NCBI GenBank assembly: GCA_937988705.1
Contig: CALKIA010000303.1
Span: forward strand, 1-14,215
Source of the DNA: an uncultured Chloroflexota bacterium
GTDB lineage: Bacteria > Chloroflexota > Anaerolineae > Aggregatilineales > Phototrophicaceae
Direction: 5' to 3'
DNA: 14,215 nt
Shown here: positions 5,735 through 12,809 of the stretch, in pieces
Position numbering within the stretch: position 1 is the stretch's first letter
Layout: each line of letters starts with the position of its first letter
Made by a program: the position numbers and the translations under genes
The notes under the pieces: generated by a model
Databases searched by the model: none
What the model saw: only the letters and a program-made list of their open reading frames with translations
What the model was told of the DNA's origin: nothing

Positions 5735-8569
5735 CTATTCCACATCCCGCCAATTGTCACCGACCGAAGCGTTCGCTTTGAGCGGCGCATCCAGCTCGAC
5801 GGCGTGCTCCATGACATCGACGACCAACGCCGACGTACGCTCGACTTCGTCTTCCGGCACTTCGAGCACGAGTTCGTCGTGCACCTGCAAAATCATACGC
5901 CCACGCAGTCTCTGCGCGGCTAGTTCCCGCTGCAGCTTGATCATCGCCAGCTTGATGATGTCCGCCGCCGTACCCTGAATCGGCATGTTGATCGCTTCGC
6001 GTTCAGCGGCGGCGCGTTCGTTGCCACCCGCCTTCAAGCCCGGGAACGTGCGGCGGCGACCATAGAGTGTCGAGAGGAAACCCTGCTGCCGCGCCAATTC
6101 CGTCGTGCTGTCAATGTAGCGTTTGACGCCGGGAAGCTGGCGGAAATACGTCTCGATGAATTCACGCGCCTGCGCCAGCGGCATTTGACTATCACGCGCC
6201 AATCGGAACGCGCCCATGCCGTACAGAATACCGAAGTTGACGCGCTTGGCGAAGATGCGCTGCCCCTTATCGACTTTGTCGAGCGGCACGCCGTAGATCA
6301 GCGCGGCGGTGGCGGCGTGAATATCCTGCCCTTCCTCGAAAGCGCGCAGCAGCGTCGGTTCCTTGGTGACATGCGCCATGATGCGCAGTTCGACCTGACT
6401 GTAATCGACGGCCAGCAGGCGTGTCCCCGGCGCGGCGATGAACGCGCGGCGTACCTCGCGCCCAACTTCCGTGCGGTTGGGGATGTTCTGCAAGTTCGGG
6501 TTGCTGCTGCTCATACGCCCGGTGCTCGCCCCCACCTGATTGTACTGGGTATGCAACCGTCCGCTCGACGGGTTGATCATCGCCGGGAAGGCATCGACAT
6601 ACGTACCTTTAAGCTTGCTCAACTCCCGGTATTCGAGGATCTTCTCGATGATCGGGTGTTCGCCGCGCAGGTTGTCGAGCGTGGCCGCGTCGGTCGAAAA
6701 GCCGTGCGTCGTCTTGCGCACGCCGTGTGACGACAACCCCAGTTTGCCGAACAGCACATCATTCAACTGCTTCGGGCTGTTGATATTGAAAGAACCATAG
6801 CCACCCGACAGGCCAAACACCTCGTGTTCGATGGCCGCCAACTGCTCGGTGAGGCGCACGCTCAAATCGATCAGATACGGCACATCGATGACCACGCCCG
6901 TCTGTTCGATGGCGGCGATCACCGGGACGAGCGGCATTTCGATCTGTTCCAGCACGAAGGCCGGTGAGCGCAGCGGCACCTGCCACAGCCCATCAAATTC
7001 CGGATCGCCCGGCGCATTGTCCAGTTCGGGGCGCAGCTTTTCGACCAAACGATAGGTCAGAGCGGCATCATCACCCGCATACGGCGCGGCGCGTTCAATG
7101 GCGACGCGATCCATGGTGAGCTGGTTCTTACCCGACCCAATCAACTCGTCGATGGTGGTCATGCTCAAGCCAAGCTTGCCCCTGACCAGCGCCTTCAGGC
7201 CAATTTGCTCACGCGAATCGACCAACCACGCGGCGATCATCGAGTCGAACGTGATGGGCATCACTTCGAGGCCATGCCGTTGGAGTACCACGAGATCGTA
7301 ATCAGCGTTATGCGCGTACTTGGCGATGTTCGGGTCAGTCATGGCGGGGCGCAGCGCCTCGATCACCGTTGAGAGCGGAAGCTGCTCACCGCGTTCATGC
7401 CCGACCGGGATGTAGTAGCCCGTCTCGCCGTCGCACGAGAGCGAAATGCCGACGAGCGTCGCCAATAGCGAATCCGTGCCGGTCGTCTCCGTATCAAAAG
7501 CGATGGCGCGGCAGGTGCTCAACCGCTGAACAAGCGCGGCCAGCTGACTCGCGGTCTGGACAAGCTCCGTATGCGCCAACGACGGGATCGGTTCTTCCGG
7601 GGCTGTTTCCGCGCCCGTGAGCATGTCAAAGAGGCTCATTTGCTCTTGCTTAGTGCGTTTGGCTTTTGGCTCATCCACCGCTGCGCCATCCCGTGCCCGC
7701 AGCCGCCCCAACTGCGTGAACAGGCTCTTGAACTCGAATTCGGTGAACAGCGCTTCGACCGGCGCCCGGTCGAAATCGTGAGACACGCACCGGTTTAAGT
7801 CCAAGGTGATCGGGATATCGCAGCGAATGGTCGCTAATTGCTGGCTGAGGTAGGCCGAGTCGCGTCCCGCCTCCAGCTTCTTCGCCACCGCGCCCTTGAT
7901 CAAGGCGATGTTCGCGTAAATGTTGTCGAGCGTGCCATAGGTCTGAATCAAGTCGGTGGCCGTCTTTTCGCCCACGCCCGCCACGCCGGGGATGTTATCG
8001 GAGGCATCACCCACCAACGCCTTATAGTCGATCAACTGCGGCGGCTCAAAGTTGAAGCGTTCGCGGAAGCGCGCCAAATCGTAAATCTCAACCGGGGCTT
8101 TAGGCTGCGAAGTCGAATAGCGCACGGTCACATGGTCGTTGATCAGCTGGAAGATGTCACGATCACCTGTCACAATGCGCACATCGACGCCGTGCGTTTC
8201 GGCCTGCCGCGAGATCGTCCCGATGATGTCATCCGCTTCGGTGTTGGGGCGCGTCAGCACGGGGATATTAAACGCGGCGACCAGCGTTTGAATCTGGCCG
8301 ATCTGCACGCTCAGGTCGTCGGGCATGGCCTCACGCTGCGCTTTATACGCCGGGTACAGTTCTTCGCGTCCGCTCAAGCCTTCGTCAAAGGTCACCGCGA
8401 TGTATGCGGGCTGATCCTTTTCAAGCACATCCATGAGCGCCCGCGCGAATCCGTAGACAGCGCTGGTCGGTTTGCCGCTGCTGGTGCTGAACGCACTAAC
8501 CTTGCCCATCGCAAAATAGTGACGGTACGCCAGCGCGTGACCGTCCAGGATGTAAAACATCGGAGCCAT
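5735..8569 (-). CDS. polA: DNA polymerase I with 5' nuclease and proofreading domains
   Basis: This replicative repair enzyme fills gaps and removes Okazaki primers. With the start chosen here it has 944 residues in three domains. The 5'-3' nuclease (about 1-285) carries EADD, TGDRD and GDASDNIPG. The 3'-5' exonuclease (about 335-515) keeps DTET (D359, E361), NADYD (D425) and YAGDD (D501), so proofreading should be active. The polymerase (about 540-944) has motif A DYSQVELR (D721), motif B with K774, F778 and Y782, and motif C VHDELVLEVP. A QMSLF pentapeptide in the linker between the nuclease domains resembles a sliding-clamp binding site. A TTG five codons upstream would also be in frame, but GAGGGAT (8576-8582) sits at proper spacing from the ATG at 8569. 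The gene has its own promoter. Confidence 0.97.
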   Translation of the reverse strand: MAPMFYILDGHALAYRHYFAMGKVSAFSTSSGKPTSAVYGFARALMDVLEKDQPAYIAVTFDEGLSGREELYPAYKAQREAMPDDLSVQIGQIQTLVAAFNIPVLTRPNTEADDIIGTISRQAETHGVDVRIVTGDRDIFQLINDHVTVRYSTSQPKAPVEIYDLARFRERFNFEPPQLIDYKALVGDASDNIPGVAGVGEKTATDLIQTYGTLDNIYANIALIKGAVAKKLEAGRDSAYLSQQLATIRCDIPITLDLNRCVSHDFDRAPVEALFTEFEFKSLFTQLGRLRARDGAAVDEPKAKRTKQEQMSLFDMLTGAETAPEEPIPSLAHTELVQTASQLAALVQRLSTCRAIAFDTETTGTDSLLATLVGISLSCDGETGYYIPVGHERGEQLPLSTVIEALRPAMTDPNIAKYAHNADYDLVVLQRHGLEVMPITFDSMIAAWLVDSREQIGLKALVRGKLGLSMTTIDELIGSGKNQLTMDRVAIERAAPYAGDDAALTYRLVEKLRPELDNAPGDPEFDGLWQVPLRSPAFVLEQIEMPLVPVIAAIEQTGVVIDVPYLIDLSVRLTEQLAAIEHEVFGLSGGYGSFNINSPKQLNDVLFGKLGLSSHGVRKTTHGFSTDAATLDNLRGEHPIIEKILEYRELSKLKGTYVDAFPAMINPSSGRLHTQYNQVGASTGRMSSSNPNLQNIPNRTEVGREVRRAFIAAPGTRLLAVDYSQVELRIMAHVTKEPTLLRAFEEGQDIHAATAALIYGVPLDKVDKGQRIFAKRVNFGILYGMGAFRLARDSQMPLAQAREFIETYFRQLPGVKRYIDSTTELARQQGFLSTLYGRRRTFPGLKAGGNERAAAEREAINMPIQGTAADIIKLAMIKLQRELAAQRLRGRMILQVHDELVLEVPEDEVERTSALVVDVMEHAVELDAPLKANASVGDNWRDVE

Positions 8570-8575
8570 AGGGCG

Positions 8576-8582
8576 ATCCCTC
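8576..8582 (-). promoter_or_regulatory. Ribosome binding site fixing the polA start
   Basis: GAGGGAT on the minus strand ends 6 bases before the ATG at 8567-8569. It overlaps the alternative TTG (8582-8584) and is too far from the next ATG (8558-8560), so it favours the middle start. Confidence 0.6.
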
Positions 8583-8607
8583 AAGTGGAGCGAACGTTTG
8601 AGCTACA

Positions 8608-8636
8608 ATTATACTCTCAAATTGTCGGGATGTCTA
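8608..8636 (-). promoter_or_regulatory. Near-consensus sigma-70-type promoter of polA
   Basis: On the minus strand, -35 TAGACA (8631-8636, five of six) and -10 TATAAT (8608-8613, six of six) are spaced by exactly 17 bp. Transcription would start near 8601, giving a leader of about 30 bases to the polA ATG. It is the best promoter match in the window. Confidence 0.8.
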
Positions 8637-8658
8637 AAATAGGGGTGGTGATTGGGGC

Positions 8659-8686
8659 GGAGAGGTGCACGGCGGTGCGCCTCTCC
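8659..8686 (-). terminator. 12-bp stem-loop after the 902-residue gene
   Basis: GGAGAGGTGCAC and GTGCGCCTCTCC pair over 12 positions (one G-T wobble) around the loop GGCG. It lies 21 bases past the stop of the upstream gene and before the polA promoter, the place for a terminator. The sequence after it on the minus strand is C-rich with no T-run, so it may act in a rho-dependent way or protect the 3' end. Confidence 0.5.
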
Positions 8687-8706
8687 GGTTTAGTAGTTGG
8701 GACTCG

Positions 8707-11415
8707 TTACGCCATCCGCTCGAAATTGATGAACTGCTGAATCTCGTCCACTTCTAACGGACGTCCGGGTGCAACGACCAGATAGCCATCCGACCACAGC
8801 AGATCAGGATCGAGGGCGCGATTCTGCGCGCTGGCAATTTCACCCGCGCGGCGCTTCAGCTCACGGACGATCTCATAAGGCATGATTTCGCCGGGGATAT
8901 CGGCCAGCAGGTAGATGTAGTCTTCTTCCACCCGCAGCCCATTGATCAGCCAACCGCGTTCACCCAACTGCATATTCAAACCGGCTGTAATCGCACCCGC
9001 CACCGACGAATTCAGCGTGACCGCAGCGTTTTCCACGATCCACACGAAAGCGTAGGTCGAGCGCACGCCCGTATCCAGCGGCTCGATGAGCATGGGCACG
9101 TCGATAGGTGCGGCGTTGGGTACCGGAATGGTGTGGAGCGCTTCCGCGAGCCGCTGTCCCTGTTTACGGATGTCGCGCAGCGACGTGGTCGAGCCGAACA
9201 CCAGCGACAGGATCAGGTCATCGTCGGTCACCGCCGAGTACAACATGTAATTCTTAGGGCTGTCCTTCGCGCTGACAAAGCGAATGTTTGAGCCGGATGG
9301 AATGCTCGAGCCATCGACGGGAATGAACGGGCGAATTTCCATGACTTCGTCTTCGGCCATGCGCCCTGCATAGGCGACGATTTCGCCATGCCGCGTGAGC
9401 AGTGTCGCCTCAGCGGTCAGTTCCAGCGAGGCTTCGGTCAGGTTGAGCGCCAACTGGGCCACGCGCGGATCATCCGCGGCGGGGGTCATCACGACGGGCG
9501 AACGCCCCAGCGTGAAGTCATAGCGTTCATCATCCAGCGGTCGTTCTTCGACCACTTCAAAGGCCGCCAGCAGTTCAAAGGAGGTGTTGAAGTTTTCAGC
9601 GGCCAACGGCGGGAATTCCGGCAGTTCTTCCGGCGGTGGCGGCACGAGGGCGGCCAACGGCGAAGCGGCCGGGACCGCACCGCGCACAAAGGGCTTGGTG
9701 TAGCTCGCCGTATCTTCGAAGTCGTCTTCCGGCAGCGCGAGATCTTCCGGCGGGAACGGTGGAATGACGGGTTCAACGGGCGTCTGCTGCGCGACCAGCT
9801 CTTCAGGTATAACCGGCTCAACGGGCGTTTCCTGCTCCAACAATTCTTCGTCAGTGGGAGCGGAAACAGCCCACGGATCTTCTTCCGCTGGGCTCGTAAC
9901 TTCTTGTGCGTGGGGCGGCAGATCCCACTGTTCATCCTGATGAACCGGGACAGCCAACTGTTCGTCTTGAACAGGTTCGGCCACTTCCCACTGGTCTTCT
10001 ACGACGGGCAGCGGTGGCTCAACCACGGGTTCCGGCAGCCACTGCGTCTCGTCCGGCATCTGTTCGATCTGAAGCGCCTTTGACGGAATGGTCAGATCAT
10101 CCACGAAGCGGCTGTCCGCCTCATCGACCATCTCCGGCAGCGACTCCGGCAGGAAATCCGGTTCGGTCGTCAGGAACTTATCACCTTCGGCGCGCTGCTG
10201 GCTCTCGCGCACCCACGACGGCAGCGGCTGAACACGCGGACGATGGCGTGGCAGCTGCTTTTCGATGTTGGTCAGCAAGTCTTCCAGCGAAAAGCCCTCG
10301 GCGCGTGTTTGCTCGAAGACCTGCGAGAGAATTACTTTGGCCGGGTAGGACTCGCCTTGTTCGACATCGTCAAAGATAAAATCTTCCTGCTGCGGGGCCG
10401 CGAGCAGGCTCTTCAGTTCTTCCGGCTTCGGCTCAGGAAGCGGTTCATCGCGCAGAATGGATAGGACTTCGCGGAAACTCTGTTCGCCCACGCCCGCCGC
10501 GAGATCGCCGACCGTGCCGCTTTCCTCGAAACTCGGCGGCGGTGGTTCATCGCGTTTCAGCTGGTCGAAGAGCGGGCCGCTTTCCTCGGCTTTCTTAAAC
10601 AGCGACGTTTTCTGCGTATTCTCCGCCACTCGATCCATTTGCTCGAACAGCGTTTCCAATCCACCCTGAAACACGAATTCGACATAGTCAGATTTGCGGG
10701 TGGGCAGCGGTTCGTGCGGCTTCTCCCCCTTCATCGAATTGACGAGGTCGGAGAAAGGATCATCGCGGCGCGGCTGTTGCACATCATTGGGCAGCGAGTT
10801 CAACACCTCATCGAACAGATCCGTTTGCCGCGGGGGGACTTCCCACATGGACGACGAGTCCTCGGATAAATCGTCCGGATGCGAGGGGGTATCGTAGTAT
10901 TCTTCCTGAGCATAGATCTCGCCCATATTCGAGAGAATACTATCGAGGGTTGCCGCTTCCGGTAGTTCTGGCGGCGCAGGCGGCTCAGGTTGCTCGACGG
11001 TGAGGGGCGTATGGCGTTTGGTCGGCGGCAGCGGCTGCTGCTGCATTTCCGACGGTGTGGTGTACTCGCGGAACAGTTCGCGCAGCAGCGGCCCCAGTTC
11101 GCGGGCGCTGAACTTCTGATCGAGCGACCCTTGAAGTTGGAGCGCGTTGATCACCCGGTCCGGCTGGAACGGCGTAGCGATCACGCTGATCGTCGGCTGA
11201 ATTTCGCGCAGGCGGAGCACCACCTGTTCGCCGCTCACGTCCGCGAGCGAGAAATCCACCACCGCCACATCTTGCACGTGGTCGCGCAGATAATCGAAGG
11301 CCGCATCCACCGACCGGAACGGATGTGCCTCAAACTGATTGGATCGCTCCAAACCCTGTTTGAGCGCAATGGCAAACGCCAATTGTCCGTGAATGATCAA
11401 CACTTGAATGACCAT
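8707..11415 (-). CDS. Receiver-like / Roadblock-like / dead Y1-transposase-fold fusion protein
   Basis: I recognise domains in this 902-residue cytoplasmic protein but no named gene. Residues 1-118 look like a response-regulator receiver with D54 (VVDFSL) and K101 kept, while the usual acidic pair near residue 9 is His-Gly. Residues 120-645 are acidic, proline-rich and probably disordered, with repeated short hydrophobic and Trp motifs. Residues 651-763 follow the helix-strand plan of Roadblock/LC7 domains, which usually bind small MglA/Ras-like GTPases. Residues 785-900 match the IS200-type Y1 transposase pattern, but lack the HUH histidines and the nucleophilic Tyr. A regulatory or scaffold role is inferred. 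The ATG at 11415 is the first in frame; GGGGA lies 11 bases upstream. It follows the lipoprotein gene by 56 bases and is likely co-transcribed with it. The Roadblock call is less sure than the Y1 call. Confidence 0.8.
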   Translation of the reverse strand: MVIQVLIIHGQLAFAIALKQGLERSNQFEAHPFRSVDAAFDYLRDHVQDVAVVDFSLADVSGEQVVLRLREIQPTISVIATPFQPDRVINALQLQGSLDQKFSARELGPLLRELFREYTTPSEMQQQPLPPTKRHTPLTVEQPEPPAPPELPEAATLDSILSNMGEIYAQEEYYDTPSHPDDLSEDSSSMWEVPPRQTDLFDEVLNSLPNDVQQPRRDDPFSDLVNSMKGEKPHEPLPTRKSDYVEFVFQGGLETLFEQMDRVAENTQKTSLFKKAEESGPLFDQLKRDEPPPPSFEESGTVGDLAAGVGEQSFREVLSILRDEPLPEPKPEELKSLLAAPQQEDFIFDDVEQGESYPAKVILSQVFEQTRAEGFSLEDLLTNIEKQLPRHRPRVQPLPSWVRESQQRAEGDKFLTTEPDFLPESLPEMVDEADSRFVDDLTIPSKALQIEQMPDETQWLPEPVVEPPLPVVEDQWEVAEPVQDEQLAVPVHQDEQWDLPPHAQEVTSPAEEDPWAVSAPTDEELLEQETPVEPVIPEELVAQQTPVEPVIPPFPPEDLALPEDDFEDTASYTKPFVRGAVPAASPLAALVPPPPEELPEFPPLAAENFNTSFELLAAFEVVEERPLDDERYDFTLGRSPVVMTPAADDPRVAQLALNLTEASLELTAEATLLTRHGEIVAYAGRMAEDEVMEIRPFIPVDGSSIPSGSNIRFVSAKDSPKNYMLYSAVTDDDLILSLVFGSTTSLRDIRKQGQRLAEALHTIPVPNAAPIDVPMLIEPLDTGVRSTYAFVWIVENAAVTLNSSVAGAITAGLNMQLGERGWLINGLRVEEDYIYLLADIPGEIMPYEIVRELKRRAGEIASAQNRALDPDLLWSDGYLVVAPGRPLEVDEIQQFINFERMA
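8716..9063 (-). other. C-terminal IS200/REP-type Y1 transposase-like domain without catalytic residues
   Basis: This is residues 785-900 of the 902-residue protein. DYIYLLADIP (832-841) aligns with the DHIHMLLEIP-type HUH motif of IS200 TnpA, both His being Tyr (Y833, Y835). VRELKRRAGEI corresponds to the conserved LKGxSS helix, LWSDGYLV (873-880) to FWxRGYYV, and QFINFE (894-899) to the YIxxQ motif with the nucleophile Tyr changed to F895. The order and spacing of all four blocks agree with the family. I infer a retained fold with no strand-transfer activity. Confidence 0.75.
9760..9828 (-). repeat. Coding direct repeat with a 45-base period in the disordered linker
   Basis: TPVEPVIP is encoded twice (residues 530-537 and 545-552), 15 residues apart. 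The DNA copies share a TCAACGGGCGT block. It points to in-frame duplication within the linker of the 902-residue protein. Confidence 0.6.
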
Positions 11416-11471
11416 AATTCGTTACGTCCCCGGTGAGATCGTGGCGAACAGCGCCGACTGGATGTCAGACA

Positions 11472-12617
11472 TTACACTGGCCCCAAGACTGTCACCGAAA
11501 AAATGCCAACGTTATTGACTTCGCTCTGTTCCGTAATCTGGGCGGCGCTGTCGGTGCGGGCTTGCAGCGTATACGTCCCCGGCGTCGAGAATGTCAGATT
11601 GATCGTGAGAATCACGCTTTGCCCCGCCGACAGATCACCGACCACACCGAGCTGCTGCGTCACGCCGCCCGGAGATACCGTGATTTCGTTATCAAACTGA
11701 CCCGTCGCGCGCTGTCCCGTATTGGTAACCGTGATGGCGTACGAGGCGCTCACGGTGGTCTCGCCCAACGGAATTTGCACCGTGGTCGGCCCACTCACAT
11801 TGCTCACAACCAGATCGGCCAAACCGGGTGTCGCGCTCGGCGTGGCCGTGTTGACGATCGGCGGCGTAATGCTCGGCGTGATGGTCGGGCTGACGCGCGG
11901 CGTCGGCGTCGGCGGAATGGGCGGGATGATCACGCTGGCGCAGTTGCCGTAGATCGTGACGACCGTATTGCTCACCCACCCTGTGAGCGAACCGAAGCGC
12001 ACCTGCCACCAGGAGTTATCGCCCACCCGCCCCGTAATCGGCGCGGCGACACCGCTCGCCAGAATGGTGATGACATCGTAGACGGTGCCTGGCCCCGTGC
12101 GCAGATTTACGCTGCTGTTGGTGACGACGCGGCAGGTCGGGTCATTCGGATTGACCACGGGCGGCTGGGTCACAACCACGATGGGCGCGGTGGTGTTGGT
12201 CGGCGTGGCGCTGCGCGTCACCGTCACCGTGATGGTCACGGGCGAGCTCGTCACACTACCGCGATAGGCGATCACCTGTAAGATGAGCGAACCTTCGCTG
12301 GTCGGCGTATAGTCGAGCAAAACCGTCATGTTGCGATCCCCGCCGGTATTCTGCGAGGAGACCGTTTTCACGATCGCGCCGCCCGCCAGCAGTTGAATCC
12401 GTGTGATCCCGACCGAATCGGTCGCCGTGACGTTGACATTAATCGGTTGGTTGAGCGGCACGGTACTCCCACTGGCCGGCGAGACGATCGTCACCGTTGG
12501 CTGACCGCCGCCCTGTACAGTTGGAGTAGCCGCGTTTTGCGCATCACCGCCGGATGATAAGTTGCAGGCGGCGAGTACGAACACGAGCAGTAAAACGAAC
12601 CCAAGTCGAAAACGCAT
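11472..12617 (-). CDS. Lipoprotein with Ig-like, SH3b and CARDB-type domains
   Basis: The 381-residue protein begins with a short basic segment, a hydrophobic stretch and the lipobox LAAC (C18), so it is probably a lipid-anchored cell-surface protein. A first beta-sandwich region (about 38-134, starting TVTIVSPASGSTV) resembles bacterial Ig-like domains. A TP-rich linker leads to an SH3b domain (about 161-228, with VNLRTGPG and WWQVRFG..GWVS), a fold that often binds cell-wall or other extracellular ligands. A second TP-rich linker (about 234-266) leads to a CARDB-like domain (about 268-378, with LVVSNVSGP and INLTFSTPGTYTL). GGGAG seven bases upstream supports the ATG at 12617. It precedes the 902-residue gene. 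No enzymatic domain is seen, and the ligand is unknown. Confidence 0.88.
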   Translation of the reverse strand: MRFRLGFVLLLVFVLAACNLSSGGDAQNAATPTVQGGGQPTVTIVSPASGSTVPLNQPINVNVTATDSVGITRIQLLAGGAIVKTVSSQNTGGDRNMTVLLDYTPTSEGSLILQVIAYRGSVTSSPVTITVTVTRSATPTNTTAPIVVVTQPPVVNPNDPTCRVVTNSSVNLRTGPGTVYDVITILASGVAAPITGRVGDNSWWQVRFGSLTGWVSNTVVTIYGNCASVIIPPIPPTPTPRVSPTITPSITPPIVNTATPSATPGLADLVVSNVSGPTTVQIPLGETTVSASYAITVTNTGQRATGQFDNEITVSPGGVTQQLGVVGDLSAGQSVILTINLTFSTPGTYTLQARTDSAAQITEQSEVNNVGIFSVTVLGPV

Positions 12618-12704
12618 ATTGTTACTCCCGGTTTACTGCCGAGAAACCTGTCCAATGATCGAAAATGACCGACACCCAGCGAACTGCTGGTATGTCTCAT
12701 AATT

Positions 12705-12733
12705 ATTGTACATGAGTGCTGTAGGGAGGAAAA
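12705..12733 (-). promoter_or_regulatory. Possible promoter of the lipoprotein and 902-residue gene unit
   Basis: On the minus strand TACAAT (12705-12710, five of six) lies 17 bp from a weak -35 TTTTCC (12728-12733). It falls between the hairpin after the V4R gene and the lipoprotein start, leaving a leader of about 80 bases. The weak -35 keeps this tentative. Confidence 0.35.
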
Positions 12734-12759
12734 GCGGCTTAAGACGGAGAAACGCCAAC

Positions 12760-12778
12760 AGCCCCGATAACAGGGGCT
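12760..12778 (-). terminator. Stem-loop after the V4R gene
   Basis: AGCCCC and GGGGCT form a perfect 6-bp stem around a 7-base loop, 31 bases past the V4R stop codon. On the minus strand it is followed by TGTTGGCGTTTC, only loosely T-rich. Position supports a terminator, the tail only weakly. Confidence 0.5.
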
Positions 12779-12809
12779 AGAATGGCATCTTCGAAGGTTG
12801 TAATCGAGT

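Noticed and set aside
5479..5781. A 100-codon plus-strand frame in the polA-argF gap
   Set aside because: Its peptide includes TDAINRVR and RDAIHGVR, which are translations of palindromes C and D, so it is a by-product of the repeats.
7838..8740. A 300-codon plus-strand frame antisense to polA
   Set aside because: It overlaps highly conserved polA codons and the polA promoter, and its peptide has no recognisable domain.
8716..9063. An active IS200-type insertion sequence
   Set aside because: The Y1-like segment is in frame at the end of a 902-residue gene, lacks the HUH and Tyr residues, and no terminal hairpins or tnpB gene flank it.
10813..10827. QTDLF in the 902-residue protein, similar to a clamp-binding motif
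   Set aside because: It is better explained as the start of one copy of the repeated hydrophobic motif; nothing else ties the protein to replication besides lying beside polA.
12491..12700. A 69-codon minus-strand frame upstream of and overlapping the lipoprotein start
   Set aside because: The lipoprotein frame has a lipobox and a ribosome binding site at its own ATG; this one has neither and no homology that I recognise.
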